Assembly: GCF_040049215.1 (NCBI RefSeq)
Contig: NZ_JBDZDN010000007.1
Location: forward strand, 116,285 to 180,284
DNA: 64,000 nucleotides
Source of the DNA: Mesorhizobium_K sp040049215
Lineage (GTDB): Bacteria; Pseudomonadota; Alphaproteobacteria; Rhizobiales; Rhizobiaceae
Direction: 5' to 3'
Notes under the pieces: generated by a model
Seen by the model: only the letters and a program-made list of their open reading frames with translations
Database searches by the model: none
What the model was told of the DNA's origin: nothing
Position numbers and translations under genes: made by a program
Part shown: piece by piece, positions 42,596 through 51,977 of the stretch
How the letters are laid out: every line of letters begins with the position of its first letter
Numbering within the stretch: the stretch's first letter is position 1

Positions 42596-44161
42596 GTGAG
42601 TGCTGGCGATAGCGGCGCGAACCTGCTCGAGGTTCGGGGCCTGACCAAAATCTTCGGTACGCTCAAGGCGTGCGACGGTGTCGACCTGACCATCCGCAAG
42701 GGCGAGATCCACGCCCTGCTTGGCGAGAACGGCGCCGGCAAGTCCACTCTGGTCAAGATGCTGTTCGGCTCGCTGGAACCCTATTCCGGCGAGATCCGCT
42801 GGAACGGCGACGCGGTTAAGATCGGCAGCCCGAGCATTGCCAAGAAGCTTGGCATCGGCATGGTTTTTCAGCACTTTTCGCTGTTCGAGGCACTCTCGGC
42901 GGCAGAGAACATCGCGCTCTCGCTGAACGACCAGACGCCGATCTCCACCATTGCCGCCAAGGCGAAGGCGCTGTCCTACAGCTACGGCCTGCCGCTCGAC
43001 CCCTATTCGCTGGTCGGCGACCTTTCGGTCGGCGAGCGCCAGCGCATCGAGATCATCCGCTGCCTGCTGCAGACGCCCGACCTCATCATCCTCGACGAGC
43101 CGACGTCGGTGCTGACCCCGCAGGAAGCCGACAAGCTTTTCGAGACGCTCGAGCGGCTGCGCTCCGAGGGCAAGTCGATCCTCTACATCTCCCACCGCCT
43201 CGAGGAGGTGAAGCGCATGTGCGACGCCGCGACGGTCATGCGCCACGGCAAGGTCGTCGGCCATTGCGATCCGCGCAAGGAGACCGCCTCCTCGCTCGCC
43301 CGCATGATGGTCGGCACGGAAGTGCACGCGGTCGTGCGCGAAGCTGTCGAAGGCATCGAGAAGGCCGAGCCGCTGCTTGAGATCAGGAGCCTCAGCCGCA
43401 AGCCGGCCACGCCGTTCTCCATGCCTCTCCGCAACATCTCGCTCAATGTCCGGGCAGGGGAGGTCATCGGCATCGCCGGCGTGGCCGGCAACGGCCAGGG
43501 CGAGTTCTTCGAGGCCGTATCCGGTGAAGTGATGCAGCAGGACGCCGGCACGGTCCGCATCCGGGGCAAGGACGCCGGGCGTCTCAACATCACCGGCCGG
43601 CGGCTGCTTGGCGCGGCCTTCGTGCCGGAGGAACGCCTCGGCCATGGCGCCGCGCCGCGCATGAAGCTGTCTGAAAACCTCTTCCTCTCGCGTTATGCAA
43701 CCGACGGCAAAGCCTTCCTAGGCGCCGGCGGCATCGTGAAGGAGGCCGCGATCGACAAGGCCGCTCAGCGCATCATCGAGGTGATGGATGTCAGGAAGAG
43801 CGCGCGCGATCCGGAGGCTGCCTCGCTGTCGGGCGGCAATCTGCAAAAATTTCTCATCGGCCGCGAGCTCGACCGGCGGCCCGCCGTCATGGTCGTCAAC
43901 CAGCCGACCTGGGGCGTCGACGCTGGCGCAGCGGCCAAGATCAGGCAGTCTTTGATCGAGCTGGCGCGCAGCGGCTCCGCCGTACTTGTCATCAGCCAGG
44001 ACCTCGACGAACTCTTCGAAATCTCCGATGCGATCGCCGTCATGCACAATGGCGAGCTGTCGAAGCCGCTGCTGCGCGCCGAGGCGACCTTCGAGAAGAT
44101 CGGCCTCTTGATGGGCGGCGCCGAACCTGGTCATCCCGACCACGCCCTGGAGACCGTCTGA
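42596..44161 (+). CDS. BMP-type ABC transporter ATP-binding protein
   Basis: 521 residues with two fused ABC domains. First: Walker A GENGAGKST, signature LSVGERQRIEI, Walker B LIILDEPTS. Second: degenerate Walker A GVAGNGQGE, signature LSGGNLQKF, and VMVVNQPTWG in place of a normal Walker B. This is the YufO/NupO-type ATPase of nucleoside importers that use BMP-family binding proteins. GTG 42596 follows GGGAGGCACC. Its stop overlaps the first permease start by one base. Confidence 0.92.
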   Translation: MSAGDSGANLLEVRGLTKIFGTLKACDGVDLTIRKGEIHALLGENGAGKSTLVKMLFGSLEPYSGEIRWNGDAVKIGSPSIAKKLGIGMVFQHFSLFEALSAAENIALSLNDQTPISTIAAKAKALSYSYGLPLDPYSLVGDLSVGERQRIEIIRCLLQTPDLIILDEPTSVLTPQEADKLFETLERLRSEGKSILYISHRLEEVKRMCDAATVMRHGKVVGHCDPRKETASSLARMMVGTEVHAVVREAVEGIEKAEPLLEIRSLSRKPATPFSMPLRNISLNVRAGEVIGIAGVAGNGQGEFFEAVSGEVMQQDAGTVRIRGKDAGRLNITGRRLLGAAFVPEERLGHGAAPRMKLSENLFLSRYATDGKAFLGAGGIVKEAAIDKAAQRIIEVMDVRKSARDPEAASLSGGNLQKFLIGRELDRRPAVMVVNQPTWGVDAGAAAKIRQSLIELARSGSAVLVISQDLDELFEISDAIAVMHNGELSKPLLRAEATFEKIGLLMGGAEPGHPDHALETV

Positions 44162-45279
44162 TGCGGATCGAACTCGTCAGGCGGCCTCAGCATTCGGCGC
44201 TGTTTTCGGCGCTGTCGCCCTTCATCGCGCTCGGCCTGACGCTGATTGCCGGCGCCATCATGTTCTCGCTGCTCGGCAAGAACCCGCTCGAAGCGCTTTA
44301 CTATTACTTCATCGATCCGCTGACCGGCATCTGGGACCCGTCCAATCGCTGGCAGCTTCACGAGCTTGCGATCAAGGCAGCGCCCTTGATCCTGATCGCG
44401 GTGGGCCTCTCCGTCTGCTACCTGTCAAACAACTGGAACATCGGCGCGGAAGGCCAGTTCATCGCCGGCGCGATTGCCGGCTCCTTCATACCGGTCGTGT
44501 TTCCGGGCTTCCACTCCTGGATCGTGCTGCCGCTGATGCTGATCCTCGGCATGGCCGGCGGCGCGGCGTACGGCGCAATACCGGCCTTCTTCAAGGTGAG
44601 GTTCAACACCAACGAAATCCTGACCAGCCTCATGCTGGTCTATGTCGCGCAGCTCTTCAACGACTGGCTGGTGCGCGGCATCTGGCGCAACCCGGAAGGC
44701 ATGAGCTTCCCGGGCACCATCCGCTTCAGCGAATACGCCATCCTGCCGCAGGTCTGGCCGGACGCCGGCCGCGCGCATTGGGGTTTCGTCCTGGCGCTCA
44801 TAGCTGCCGTGGTCGTCTGGTTCATGCTGTCGAAAACGCTCAAGGGCTTCGAGGTCAAGGTGCTCGGCCAGAGCCCGCGGGCAGGGCGCTTCGCCGGCTT
44901 TTCGTCGGGGCGTATGGTGTTTTTTGCCTTCCTGCTCTCCGGTGCACTTGCCGGCCTAGCAGGCATTTCGGAAGTCGCAGGCCCGATCGAGCATCTCAAC
45001 GAGAAGATCTCGATCGGCTACGGCTTCACCGCCATCATCGTCGCCTTCCTGGGGCGGCTCAATCCGCTCGGCATAGTCGCGGCAGGCATCATCCTGGCGC
45101 TGACCTATCTCGGCGGCGAGTCGGCGCAGATCGCGATCGGCGTCTCAGACAAGGCGGTGCGCGCCTTCCAGGGTATGCTGCTCTTCTTCGTGCTCGCTTG
45201 CGACACGCTGATCCACTACCGCATACGCATTGTCGGCGCGCCTGCCGCCAAGGCGGGGGAGGCCGCGCAGAATGCTTGA
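44161..45279 (+). CDS. BMP-type ABC transporter permease 1
   Basis: 372 residues, about nine to ten helices. Conserved: LSVCYLSNNWNIGAEGQFIAGAIAGS (near 85) and VKVLGQSPRAGRFAGFSSGRMVFFAFLLSGALAGLAG (near 235). This is the YufP-type permease of purine-nucleoside-like importers. It starts inside the stop of the ATPase gene (TGATG) and overlaps the second permease by eight bases, a tightly coupled operon. Confidence 0.92.
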   Translation: MRIELVRRPQHSALFSALSPFIALGLTLIAGAIMFSLLGKNPLEALYYYFIDPLTGIWDPSNRWQLHELAIKAAPLILIAVGLSVCYLSNNWNIGAEGQFIAGAIAGSFIPVVFPGFHSWIVLPLMLILGMAGGAAYGAIPAFFKVRFNTNEILTSLMLVYVAQLFNDWLVRGIWRNPEGMSFPGTIRFSEYAILPQVWPDAGRAHWGFVLALIAAVVVWFMLSKTLKGFEVKVLGQSPRAGRFAGFSSGRMVFFAFLLSGALAGLAGISEVAGPIEHLNEKISIGYGFTAIIVAFLGRLNPLGIVAAGIILALTYLGGESAQIAIGVSDKAVRAFQGMLLFFVLACDTLIHYRIRIVGAPAAKAGEAAQNA

Positions 45280-46186
45280 GCAGATCATCATCACCATCGC
45301 CACCGCCGCGACCCCGCTGCTCATCGCTGCCTTGGGGGAACTCGTAGTGGAGCGCTCGGGCGTGCTCAACCTCGGCGTCGAAGGCATGATGGTCATGGGC
45401 GCGGTCACCGGCTTCGCGGTGGCGCTCACGACAGGGTCTCCATGGCTGGGCGTGGTTGCAGCGATCGTCGTCGGCGCGCTGTTCTCGCTGCTGTTCGGCT
45501 TCCTGACGCTGACGCTGGTGACGAACCAGGTCGCGACCGGCCTCGCGCTCACCCTGCTCGGCATCGGCCTTTCCGGCATGATCGGCGAGAGCTTCGTCGG
45601 CCAGCCAGGCATCAAGCTCGGCACGCTCTATATTCCCGGCCTCACCGACCTTCCATTCGTCGGCAAGCTGTTCTTCGGCCAGGATCCGATCTTCTACCTG
45701 TCGATCGTGCTCACCTTTGTCGTCGCATGGTTCCTGTTCAGGACGCGCGCTGGCCTCACGCTCCGTTCGGTCGGCGACAATCACGGCTCGGCGCATGCGC
45801 TCGGCATCAACGTCATTGGCATCCGCTATCTGGCGGTCATGTTCGGCGGCGCCTGCGCCGGGCTCGCCGGGGCTTTCCTGTCGCTCGTCTATACGCCGCA
45901 ATGGATCGAGAACATGACCGCGGGGCGCGGTTGGATCGCGCTGGCGCTTGTCGTGTTCGCCTCCTGGCGTCCGTTGCGCGTGCTGGCCGGCGCGTATCTC
46001 TTCGGCGCGGTCTCGATCGGCCAGCTCCACGCGCAAGCGCTGGGGATAGGCATACCCTCGCAGCTGCTTTCTTCGCTTCCCTATCTGGCAACCATCGTCG
46101 TCCTCGTTCTAATCTCAAGGAACAGGCGATTGACGATGATCAACACACCGGCATCTCTGGGGCGGCCGTTCGTGCCAGATCGCTAG
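45272..46186 (+). CDS. BMP-type ABC transporter permease 2
   Basis: 304 residues from ATG 45272 (MLEQIIITIATAATPLLIAALGE). It has eight to nine helices, with VVERSGVLNLGVEGMMVMGA and LRSVGDNHGSAHALGINVIGIRYLAVMFGGACAGLAG, the YufQ-type partner of permease 1. An upstream start at 45230 would add Arg-rich residues inside the previous gene and is not used. The binding-protein gene follows after 57 bases. Confidence 0.92.
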   Translation: MLEQIIITIATAATPLLIAALGELVVERSGVLNLGVEGMMVMGAVTGFAVALTTGSPWLGVVAAIVVGALFSLLFGFLTLTLVTNQVATGLALTLLGIGLSGMIGESFVGQPGIKLGTLYIPGLTDLPFVGKLFFGQDPIFYLSIVLTFVVAWFLFRTRAGLTLRSVGDNHGSAHALGINVIGIRYLAVMFGGACAGLAGAFLSLVYTPQWIENMTAGRGWIALALVVFASWRPLRVLAGAYLFGAVSIGQLHAQALGIGIPSQLLSSLPYLATIVVLVLISRNRRLTMINTPASLGRPFVPDR

Positions 46187-46243
46187 ACCACAAGAAAAAC
46201 ACGGGATGAGACCCCAAAAAGAACCTCAAGAGGATACACTCAC

Positions 46244-47320
46244 ATGAAAACCAGATTTCTAACACTCGCAGCCACCGCGGCCGCGCTTGCCTTCGGAACG
46301 ATGGCAGCCGAGGCCAAGGTCAAGGCCTGCTTCATCTATGTCGGCCCGATCGGCGATTTCGGTTGGTCGTATCAGCACCATCAGGGCGCGCTCGAAGCGC
46401 AGAAGAACCTGGGCGGCGAGGGCGAGGTTGAACTCGCCTATCTCGAAAGCGTTCCGGAAGGCGCCGATGCCGAGCGCGCAATCGAGCGTTTCGCCCGTTC
46501 CGGCTGCAACATCATCTTCACGACCTCCTTCGGCTACATGGACGCGACCAACGCGGTCGCGAAGAAATTCCCCGACGTGAAGTTCGAGCACGCGACGGGC
46601 TTCAAGCGCGAATCTCCGAACATCTCGACCTACAACTCGAAGTTCCACGAAGGCCGCTACGTTCAGGGCATCATCGCGGCCAAGATGTCGAAAGCGGGCG
46701 TCGCCGGCTACATCGCCTCCTTCCCGATCCCGGAAGTCGTGATGGGCATCAACTCCTTCGTGCTCGGCGCGCAGACCGTCAACCCGGACTTCAAGCTGAA
46801 GGTGGTGTGGGCGAACACCTGGTTCGACCCGGGCAAGGAGGCCGATGCGGCCAAGGCGCTGATCGACCAGGGCGTTGACATCATCACCCAGCATACCGAC
46901 TCGACCGCCCCGATGCAGGTTGCCGCCGAGCGCGGCATCAAGGCTTTCGGCCAGGCCTCCGACATGATCAAGTTCGGGCCGGAGACGCAGCTCACCTCGA
47001 TCGTCGACAATTGGGGTCCGTACTACACCAAGCGCATCAAGGCGGTGATCGACGGCAACTGGGAGCAGATCGACGTCTGGGGCGGCATGAAAGACGGACA
47101 CGTCGTGATGGCGCCGTACGCCAACATGCCCGACGACGTGAAGAAGGCCGCCGAAGGGGCCCAAGCCAAGATCACTGCGGGCGAACTCAACCCCTTCACC
47201 GGCCCGATCACCAAGCAGGACGGCACGGAATGGCTGAAGGCTGGCGAGACCGCCCAGGACGGCGTGCTGCTCGGGCTCAACTTCTACGTCAAGGGCGTGG
47301 ACGACAAGCTGCCGCAGTAA
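46244..47320 (+). CDS. BMP-family (PnrA/Med-like) ABC substrate-binding protein
   Basis: 358 residues. Signal peptide (cleavage near AEA, about residue 24). The mature domain starts VKACFIYVGPIGDFGWSYQHHQGA, the start of the BMP fold, and continues with GCNIIFTTSFGY and HTDSTAPMQVAAERG. BMP proteins bind purine or pyrimidine nucleosides; specificity here is inferred only from the family and the neighbouring YufOPQ-type genes. Ribosome site AAGAGGA. A strong terminator ends the operon. Confidence 0.92.
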   Translation: MKTRFLTLAATAAALAFGTMAAEAKVKACFIYVGPIGDFGWSYQHHQGALEAQKNLGGEGEVELAYLESVPEGADAERAIERFARSGCNIIFTTSFGYMDATNAVAKKFPDVKFEHATGFKRESPNISTYNSKFHEGRYVQGIIAAKMSKAGVAGYIASFPIPEVVMGINSFVLGAQTVNPDFKLKVVWANTWFDPGKEADAAKALIDQGVDIITQHTDSTAPMQVAAERGIKAFGQASDMIKFGPETQLTSIVDNWGPYYTKRIKAVIDGNWEQIDVWGGMKDGHVVMAPYANMPDDVKKAAEGAQAKITAGELNPFTGPITKQDGTEWLKAGETAQDGVLLGLNFYVKGVDDKLPQ

Positions 47321-47345
47321 GCTAGGCCGCAATCGACAGTCCAGG

Positions 47346-47375
47346 GAAGGGCGCCTCCGGGCGCCCTTCTTTTTT
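47346..47375 (+). terminator. Rho-independent terminator of the BMP transporter operon
   Basis: GAAGGGCGCC (47346-47355) pairs perfectly with GGCGCCCTTC (47360-47369) over a TCCG loop, followed by six T. Confidence 0.95.
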
Positions 47376-47485
47376 GACCGCGCCCTTAGACAGGCTTATC
47401 ACGCGTCCACCGAGCCAATGCAGGTCCTGTCGCGGCAAGCATAAAGCGTGTTCGGAGTTCGCTTAGTGCCGCCTGCGGGGAACGA

Positions 47486-48799
47486 TCAGACCGCGGTTCC
47501 GTAGAGGTCGTAGGCGTCGGCCCGGTCGACCTTAACCGTGACGATGTCGCCGGCGCGAAGCGGCCGCCGCGACTGGATGTGCACCGAGCCGTCTATCTCC
47601 GGCGCGTCGTATTTCGTCCGGCCCTTGGCGGCGGTGCCGCTCGCCTCGTCGATGATGACGGGCAGGCGTTTTCCCACCTTCTTCTGCAGGAGGTTGGCCG
47701 AGATCTTCTGCTGGCGCTGCATGAAGCGGTGCCAGCGCGCTTCCTTGATCGCCTGCGGCACCTGCTCGAGTCCCATCTCGTTGGAGCGCGCGCCCGCGAC
47801 CGGCTCGTATTTGAAGCAGCCGGCGCGGTCGATCCTGGCCTCGTCCAGCCAGTCGAGCAGCGTCTCGAAATCTTCCTCCGTCTCGCCCGGGAAGCCGACG
47901 ATGAAGGTCGAACGTATGGCAAGGTCGGGGCAGGCCTCGCGCCAGCCGCGAATGCGCTCCAGCGTCTTCTCGCCATGCGCGGGCCGGCGCATGTTCTTCA
48001 GCACCCGCGGCGAGGCATGTTGGAAAGGAATGTCGAGATAGGGCAGGATTTTTCCCTCCGCCATCAGCGGGATGACGTCGGCGACGTGCGGGTAGGGGTA
48101 GACGTAGTGCAGCCGCACCCAGATCCCCATCTCGCCGAGCTCCTGGCTGAGGTCGAGGAACTTCGCCTTCACCTCACGGTCCTGGAAAAGGCTTGTCTGG
48201 TATTTGACGTCGATGCCGTAGGCGCTGGTGTCCTGCGAGATGACGAGCAATTCCTTGACTCCGGCCTTTGCAAGCTTCTCCGCCTCGCGCAAGACGTCGG
48301 CGGCCGGCCGGGAGACGAGGTCGCCGCGGAGTGCTGGGATGATGCAGAAGGTGCAGCGGTTGTTGCAGCCTTCCGAGATCTTCAGATAGGCGTAGTGGCG
48401 CGGCGTCAGCTTCACGCCTTGCGGCGGCATAAGATCGATGAAGGGCTCGTGCGTTGGCGGTGCTGCCTCGTGCACCGCCGCCATGACGCTCTCATAGGCC
48501 TGCGGTCCGGTAATCGCGAGCACGTTCGGGTGCTTCTCGCGGATCAGCTCGGGCGTTGCGCCCATGCAGCCGGTGACGATGACCTTTCCGTTTTCCTTCA
48601 GCGCCGTGCCGATGGCGCTCAGCGACTCGTCGCGCGCCGAATCCAGGAAGCCACAGGTATTGACGACGACGAGGTCGGCGCCGTCATGCTTGCGCGCGAT
48701 CTCGTAGCCCTCGGCGCGCAGGCGCGTGAGGATGCGCTCGGAATCGACGAGCGCCTTCGGGCAACCGAGACTGACGAAACTGACGCGTGGTGCGGCCAT
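47486..48799 (-). CDS. rimO: Ribosomal protein S12 methylthiotransferase RimO
   Basis: 437 residues. A radical-SAM enzyme that adds a methylthio group to an Asp of ribosomal protein S12. The N-terminal MTTase domain has VSLGCPKALVDSE and NTCGFLDSARDES cysteines. The radical SAM motif is CNNRCTFCIIP (near 145). A TRAM RNA-binding domain is at the C-terminus (about 370-437). The S12-specific SARDES stretch separates it from MiaB. Full length. Confidence 0.96.
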   Translation of the reverse strand: MAAPRVSFVSLGCPKALVDSERILTRLRAEGYEIARKHDGADLVVVNTCGFLDSARDESLSAIGTALKENGKVIVTGCMGATPELIREKHPNVLAITGPQAYESVMAAVHEAAPPTHEPFIDLMPPQGVKLTPRHYAYLKISEGCNNRCTFCIIPALRGDLVSRPAADVLREAEKLAKAGVKELLVISQDTSAYGIDVKYQTSLFQDREVKAKFLDLSQELGEMGIWVRLHYVYPYPHVADVIPLMAEGKILPYLDIPFQHASPRVLKNMRRPAHGEKTLERIRGWREACPDLAIRSTFIVGFPGETEEDFETLLDWLDEARIDRAGCFKYEPVAGARSNEMGLEQVPQAIKEARWHRFMQRQQKISANLLQKKVGKRLPVIIDEASGTAAKGRTKYDAPEIDGSVHIQSRRPLRAGDIVTVKVDRADAYDLYGTAV

Positions 48800-48915
48800 G
48801 AACTGCTTTCTATATGCTGGGAAGGCGGCGCAGTATCACAGTTCGCGCGGTTTGTAAGCACCGCCGCGAGCAGGCGGAGGCGACCAGGCGCATACGGGTT
48901 GTCTGACCAATGACC

Positions 48916-49608
48916 TCAATGGCCGCCGCTGTGGCCGCCGAACCACGGGCTCAGGAAGCCGAACTGTGCGGGGAATTGATCCACGGCGCCGTCGAGCGTC
49001 ATCTTCAGGGCGACATAGAGGATGATGGCCAGACCGATATAGGCGATCCAGCGGTATTTGTGCAGCAGGCGCGCCACGAAGGAGGCAGCAAATCCCATCA
49101 ACGCAATCGACAGCGCCAGACCGAAGATCAGGACCGTCGGATGCTCCATCGCCGCGCCGGCGACCGCAAGCACGTTGTCGAGCGACATCGAGACGTCGGC
49201 GATGACAATCTGCCAGGCGGCCTGCGCGAACGTTTTACGCGGCGCCTTGGCAGCGACCGTGCCGTCCTTGTTATAGTCCGCATCGCCCAGCGCTTCGGTT
49301 GCTGCCTGTTCCGCCTCGTGCGAGGTGCGAAGTTCGCGCCACATCTTCCAGCACACCCAGAGCAGCAGCAAGCCGCCGGCAATGAGGAGAAACGGACCGA
49401 TCTGCAAGAGCCAGGTCGTGGCGAGCGCGAAGCCTATGCGCAGGATCGTCGCCGCCGCGATGCCGACGAGGATCGCCTTCTTGCGCAGGTCGGCGGGGAG
49501 GCCAGCGGCCGCGAGGCCGATCACGATGGCGTTATCGCCGGCAAGGACGAGGTCGATCGCTATGACCTGGAGAAGTGCTGCAAACCCGGCGGCCGTGAAG
49601 ATTTCCAT
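48916..49608 (-). CDS. TerC-family integral membrane protein
   Basis: 230 residues, seven hydrophobic helices. VIAIDLVLAGDNAIVIGLAAA (near 15-35) and IVIADVSMSLDNVLAVAGAA (near 130) carry the paired Asp/Asn motifs of the TerC family, which handles metal ions such as Mn2+. The loop between them (about 85-120) is charged and variable. Family members help metalate exported proteins or resist tellurite; the exact role here is open. Gaps on both sides (48800-48915 and 49609-49862) show no further gene. Confidence 0.88.
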   Translation of the reverse strand: MEIFTAAGFAALLQVIAIDLVLAGDNAIVIGLAAAGLPADLRKKAILVGIAAATILRIGFALATTWLLQIGPFLLIAGGLLLLWVCWKMWRELRTSHEAEQAATEALGDADYNKDGTVAAKAPRKTFAQAAWQIVIADVSMSLDNVLAVAGAAMEHPTVLIFGLALSIALMGFAASFVARLLHKYRWIAYIGLAIILYVALKMTLDGAVDQFPAQFGFLSPWFGGHSGGH

Positions 49609-49862
49609 TTAGTCCTCAGTTGAGCCTCGCCGCGGATGACGTTGACGAGCCCGTACAAGTGCACTGGCATCGCGTCAAGTGGAGTGGGTTGCACACAGGC
49701 CGGGACACACCGTCACGCCTTGATGAGGTGGGCAGGGCCAACGCATGCATATCCAAAAGTCGCATAAGATATATTATGGAACTTACATGACCGGAGTGAT
49801 CGTTGAATTCCGGGCTTTTCCGACGACGCACGGGTTTCGCGAACCGACTTCCTCCGTGCGTT

Positions 49863-50333
49863 TTACTCGGCAATGTCGGCGACCGTGGCTCGTGCCGCAG
49901 CCACGAGCGTGTTAGGCCTTGCACTGAACACGGCATCATGTGCGCCGGCGGCAGCCCATACGGTTTCGTGCAGCAGCAGTCCGTTCTCGGCATAGGTCTT
50001 CACAGCGGACATGTGGCCTATCGGCGAAACGCCGCCGATGGCAAAGCCGGTGCGCTCGCGGATCAACCGCGGATCGGCGCGCTTCAGCGGCTCGCCGGTC
50101 AGCGCCTCGGCCTTCCTGAGATCCAGCCGGCTCGAACCCTGCATCAGAAAGAGATAGAGCCCGTCGCTCGTTTCGCCCTGGAAAATCAGCGACTTCACGA
50201 TCTGCGCGACGCTGCAGCCGCATTGTGCCGCGGCTTCCTGCGATGTCCTAGTCGAAGCGCCCATGCGCTTCACCTCGATCTCCAGGCCGGCTTCCTTCGC
50301 CGCCTTTGTTACCCGCTCGATGCTGCCGGCCAT
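49863..50333 (-). CDS. YbaK/ProX-type aminoacyl-tRNA deacylase
   Basis: 156 residues. YbaK/EbsC domain: TSQEAAAQCGCSVAQIVKSLIFQ, LRKAEALTGEPLKRADP, and GFAIGGVSPIGH. These proteins remove mischarged amino acids from tRNA-Pro or tRNA-Cys in trans. The conserved Lys in IVKSLIF is present. Which mischarged tRNA it edits cannot be told. It follows the MBL-hydrolase gene by 25 bases and is likely the last gene of the tmk-holB-metG-tatD cluster. Confidence 0.9.
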   Translation of the reverse strand: MAGSIERVTKAAKEAGLEIEVKRMGASTRTSQEAAAQCGCSVAQIVKSLIFQGETSDGLYLFLMQGSSRLDLRKAEALTGEPLKRADPRLIRERTGFAIGGVSPIGHMSAVKTYAENGLLLHETVWAAAGAHDAVFSARPNTLVAAARATVADIAE

Positions 50334-50358
50334 GAGCTTCCTATTACATCATATTGAT

Positions 50359-51168
50359 TCAAAACGGAATTTCGAGCACCATGCCGTCATAGGCCGGCTC
50401 CACCCCATCGGGCGTTTCGGCCATGACGGTCGCATAGTCGAGCGGCGTGTGCATGTGCGTCAGCACCGCCCGCCCGGGCTTCAGCCGCTCGATCCATGTC
50501 AGCGCCTCGCCAAGCGAGAAATGGCTCGGATGCCGCTTGTACTGCAGTGCGTCGATCACAAACACGTCGAGCCCGTGCAGCCGCTCGACGGTGGCCGGCG
50601 GAAAATCGCTGACGTCAGGGCAATAGGCCATGCGGCCGACCCTGAAGCCCAGCGAGACGATGTCGCCGTGGATCTGCGGCAGCGGCTCGAAGGTGAGGGG
50701 ACCCCCCTCTCCTTCCACCACGAATGGCGACGGCGCATCGATCAGGTGCGGCCTCACGACCGGCGGATAAGACCCTCCCGGCGGCGTCTCGAAACAGTAG
50801 TCGAATGCCTGCTTCAGCCGCGTCAGCGTCGGCGCGTCGGCGTGGATGTCGATCAGGTTGCGCTGCTCGAGCCAATAGCCGCGCAGATCGTCGATGCCGT
50901 GTATGTGGTCAGCGTGGGGATGCGTATAGACCACCGCATCGATGCGCTGGACGCCGGCCATGAGCATCTGCGCGCGGAAATCGGGGCCGGTGTCGATAAC
51001 GGCGCGGGTCGTGCCGCCGCCTTCCGCGACGCGCTCGATCATGGCGGCCGTTCTGGTGCGCCGGTTCCTGGGGTTCGCGGGATCGCAATTGCCCCAATCG
51101 CCGATTATCCGGGGAACGCCCGGCGACGAGCCGCAGCCGAGCACGGTGAGGCGCAGCATATCAGCCAC
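50359..51168 (-). CDS. MBL-fold metallohydrolase (PhnP-like)
   Basis: 269 residues. The metallo-beta-lactamase motif is YTHPHADHIHGIDDLRGY (near 80-97), preceded by LGCGSSPGVPRI at the N-terminus. Another ligand is seen in DALQYKRHPSHFS and LTHMHTPLDY toward the end. PhnP-like members hydrolyse cyclic phosphodiesters; no phn genes are nearby, so the substrate is unknown. It is encoded directly after tatD (three-base gap), a conserved pair in alphaproteobacteria. Confidence 0.9.
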   Translation of the reverse strand: MADMLRLTVLGCGSSPGVPRIIGDWGNCDPANPRNRRTRTAAMIERVAEGGGTTRAVIDTGPDFRAQMLMAGVQRIDAVVYTHPHADHIHGIDDLRGYWLEQRNLIDIHADAPTLTRLKQAFDYCFETPPGGSYPPVVRPHLIDAPSPFVVEGEGGPLTFEPLPQIHGDIVSLGFRVGRMAYCPDVSDFPPATVERLHGLDVFVIDALQYKRHPSHFSLGEALTWIERLKPGRAVLTHMHTPLDYATVMAETPDGVEPAYDGMVLEIPF

Positions 51169-51171
51169 GGG

Positions 51172-51966
51172 TCAGGCGTCCCGCCGGGCTGGCTGGGGCA
51201 TCTTCGAGAACAGCCGGAGGAAGTTTTCGGTGGTGATTTGCGATATTTTTTCGTGGCTTACGCCGATTGTCTCGGCAAGAACCTTAGCCGTATGCACCAC
51301 ATAGGACGGCTCGTTGCGCTTGCCGCGCAGGGGCACCGGCGCAAGATACGGCGCGTCCGTCTCGACCAGCAGCCTGTCGTGAGGAACCTCAGCCGCGATG
51401 GAGCGCAGCTCCTCGGAATTCTTGAACGTCACTATGCCGGAGAACGACACGTAGCCGCCGAGCTTGACGCCGGTTCGCGCGAGCTCGCGGCCCGACGAGA
51501 AGCAATGGAGCACGAAGGGGAAGGTGCCCGTCCCCATCTCGTCCTCGAGCGTCTCGGCGATGTCCGCATCGGCGCTGCGGGCGTGGATCACCAGCGGCAG
51601 GCCGGTCCTGCGCGCCGCTTCGATGTGTGTGCGGAACCCCATCATCTGCGCGTCGCGCGGCGATTTGTCGTAATGGTAGTCGAGGCCCGCCTCGCCGATC
51701 GCCACGACCTTGGGATGCGCCGACAGCCGCACCAGTTCGCCCGCCGTCACGTCAAGCTCTTCCGCCGCGTTGTGCGGATGCGTCCCCACGGAGCAGAAGA
51801 CGTTGTCGAACTCCTCGGCTATCGCCAGCACCTGGTCGAAGCGCCTCACCCGCGTCGAGATCGTCACCATGCGGCCGACGCCGGCAGCCTCGGCGCGCGC
51901 AACCACCGCCGCCCGTTCCTCGGCGAAATCGGGGAAATCGAGGTGGCAGTGGCTGTCGACAAGCAT
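51172..51966 (-). CDS. TatD-family metal-dependent hydrolase/DNase
   Basis: 264 residues from ATG 51966 (MLVDSHCHLDF). Metal ligands: HCH at 6-8, Glu in AIGEAGLDYHYD (about 92), His in LVIHARSAD (about 128), His in FVLHCFSSG (about 153) and Asp in LLVETDAPYLAP (about 204). TatD enzymes have 3'-5' exonuclease activity in DNA repair or turnover. Upstream frame extension overlaps metG and was rejected. The gene sits 11 bases after metG in the same direction. Confidence 0.92.
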   Translation of the reverse strand: MLVDSHCHLDFPDFAEERAAVVARAEAAGVGRMVTISTRVRRFDQVLAIAEEFDNVFCSVGTHPHNAAEELDVTAGELVRLSAHPKVVAIGEAGLDYHYDKSPRDAQMMGFRTHIEAARRTGLPLVIHARSADADIAETLEDEMGTGTFPFVLHCFSSGRELARTGVKLGGYVSFSGIVTFKNSEELRSIAAEVPHDRLLVETDAPYLAPVPLRGKRNEPSYVVHTAKVLAETIGVSHEKISQITTENFLRLFSKMPQPARRDA

Positions 51967-51977
51967 AACGGCTGATC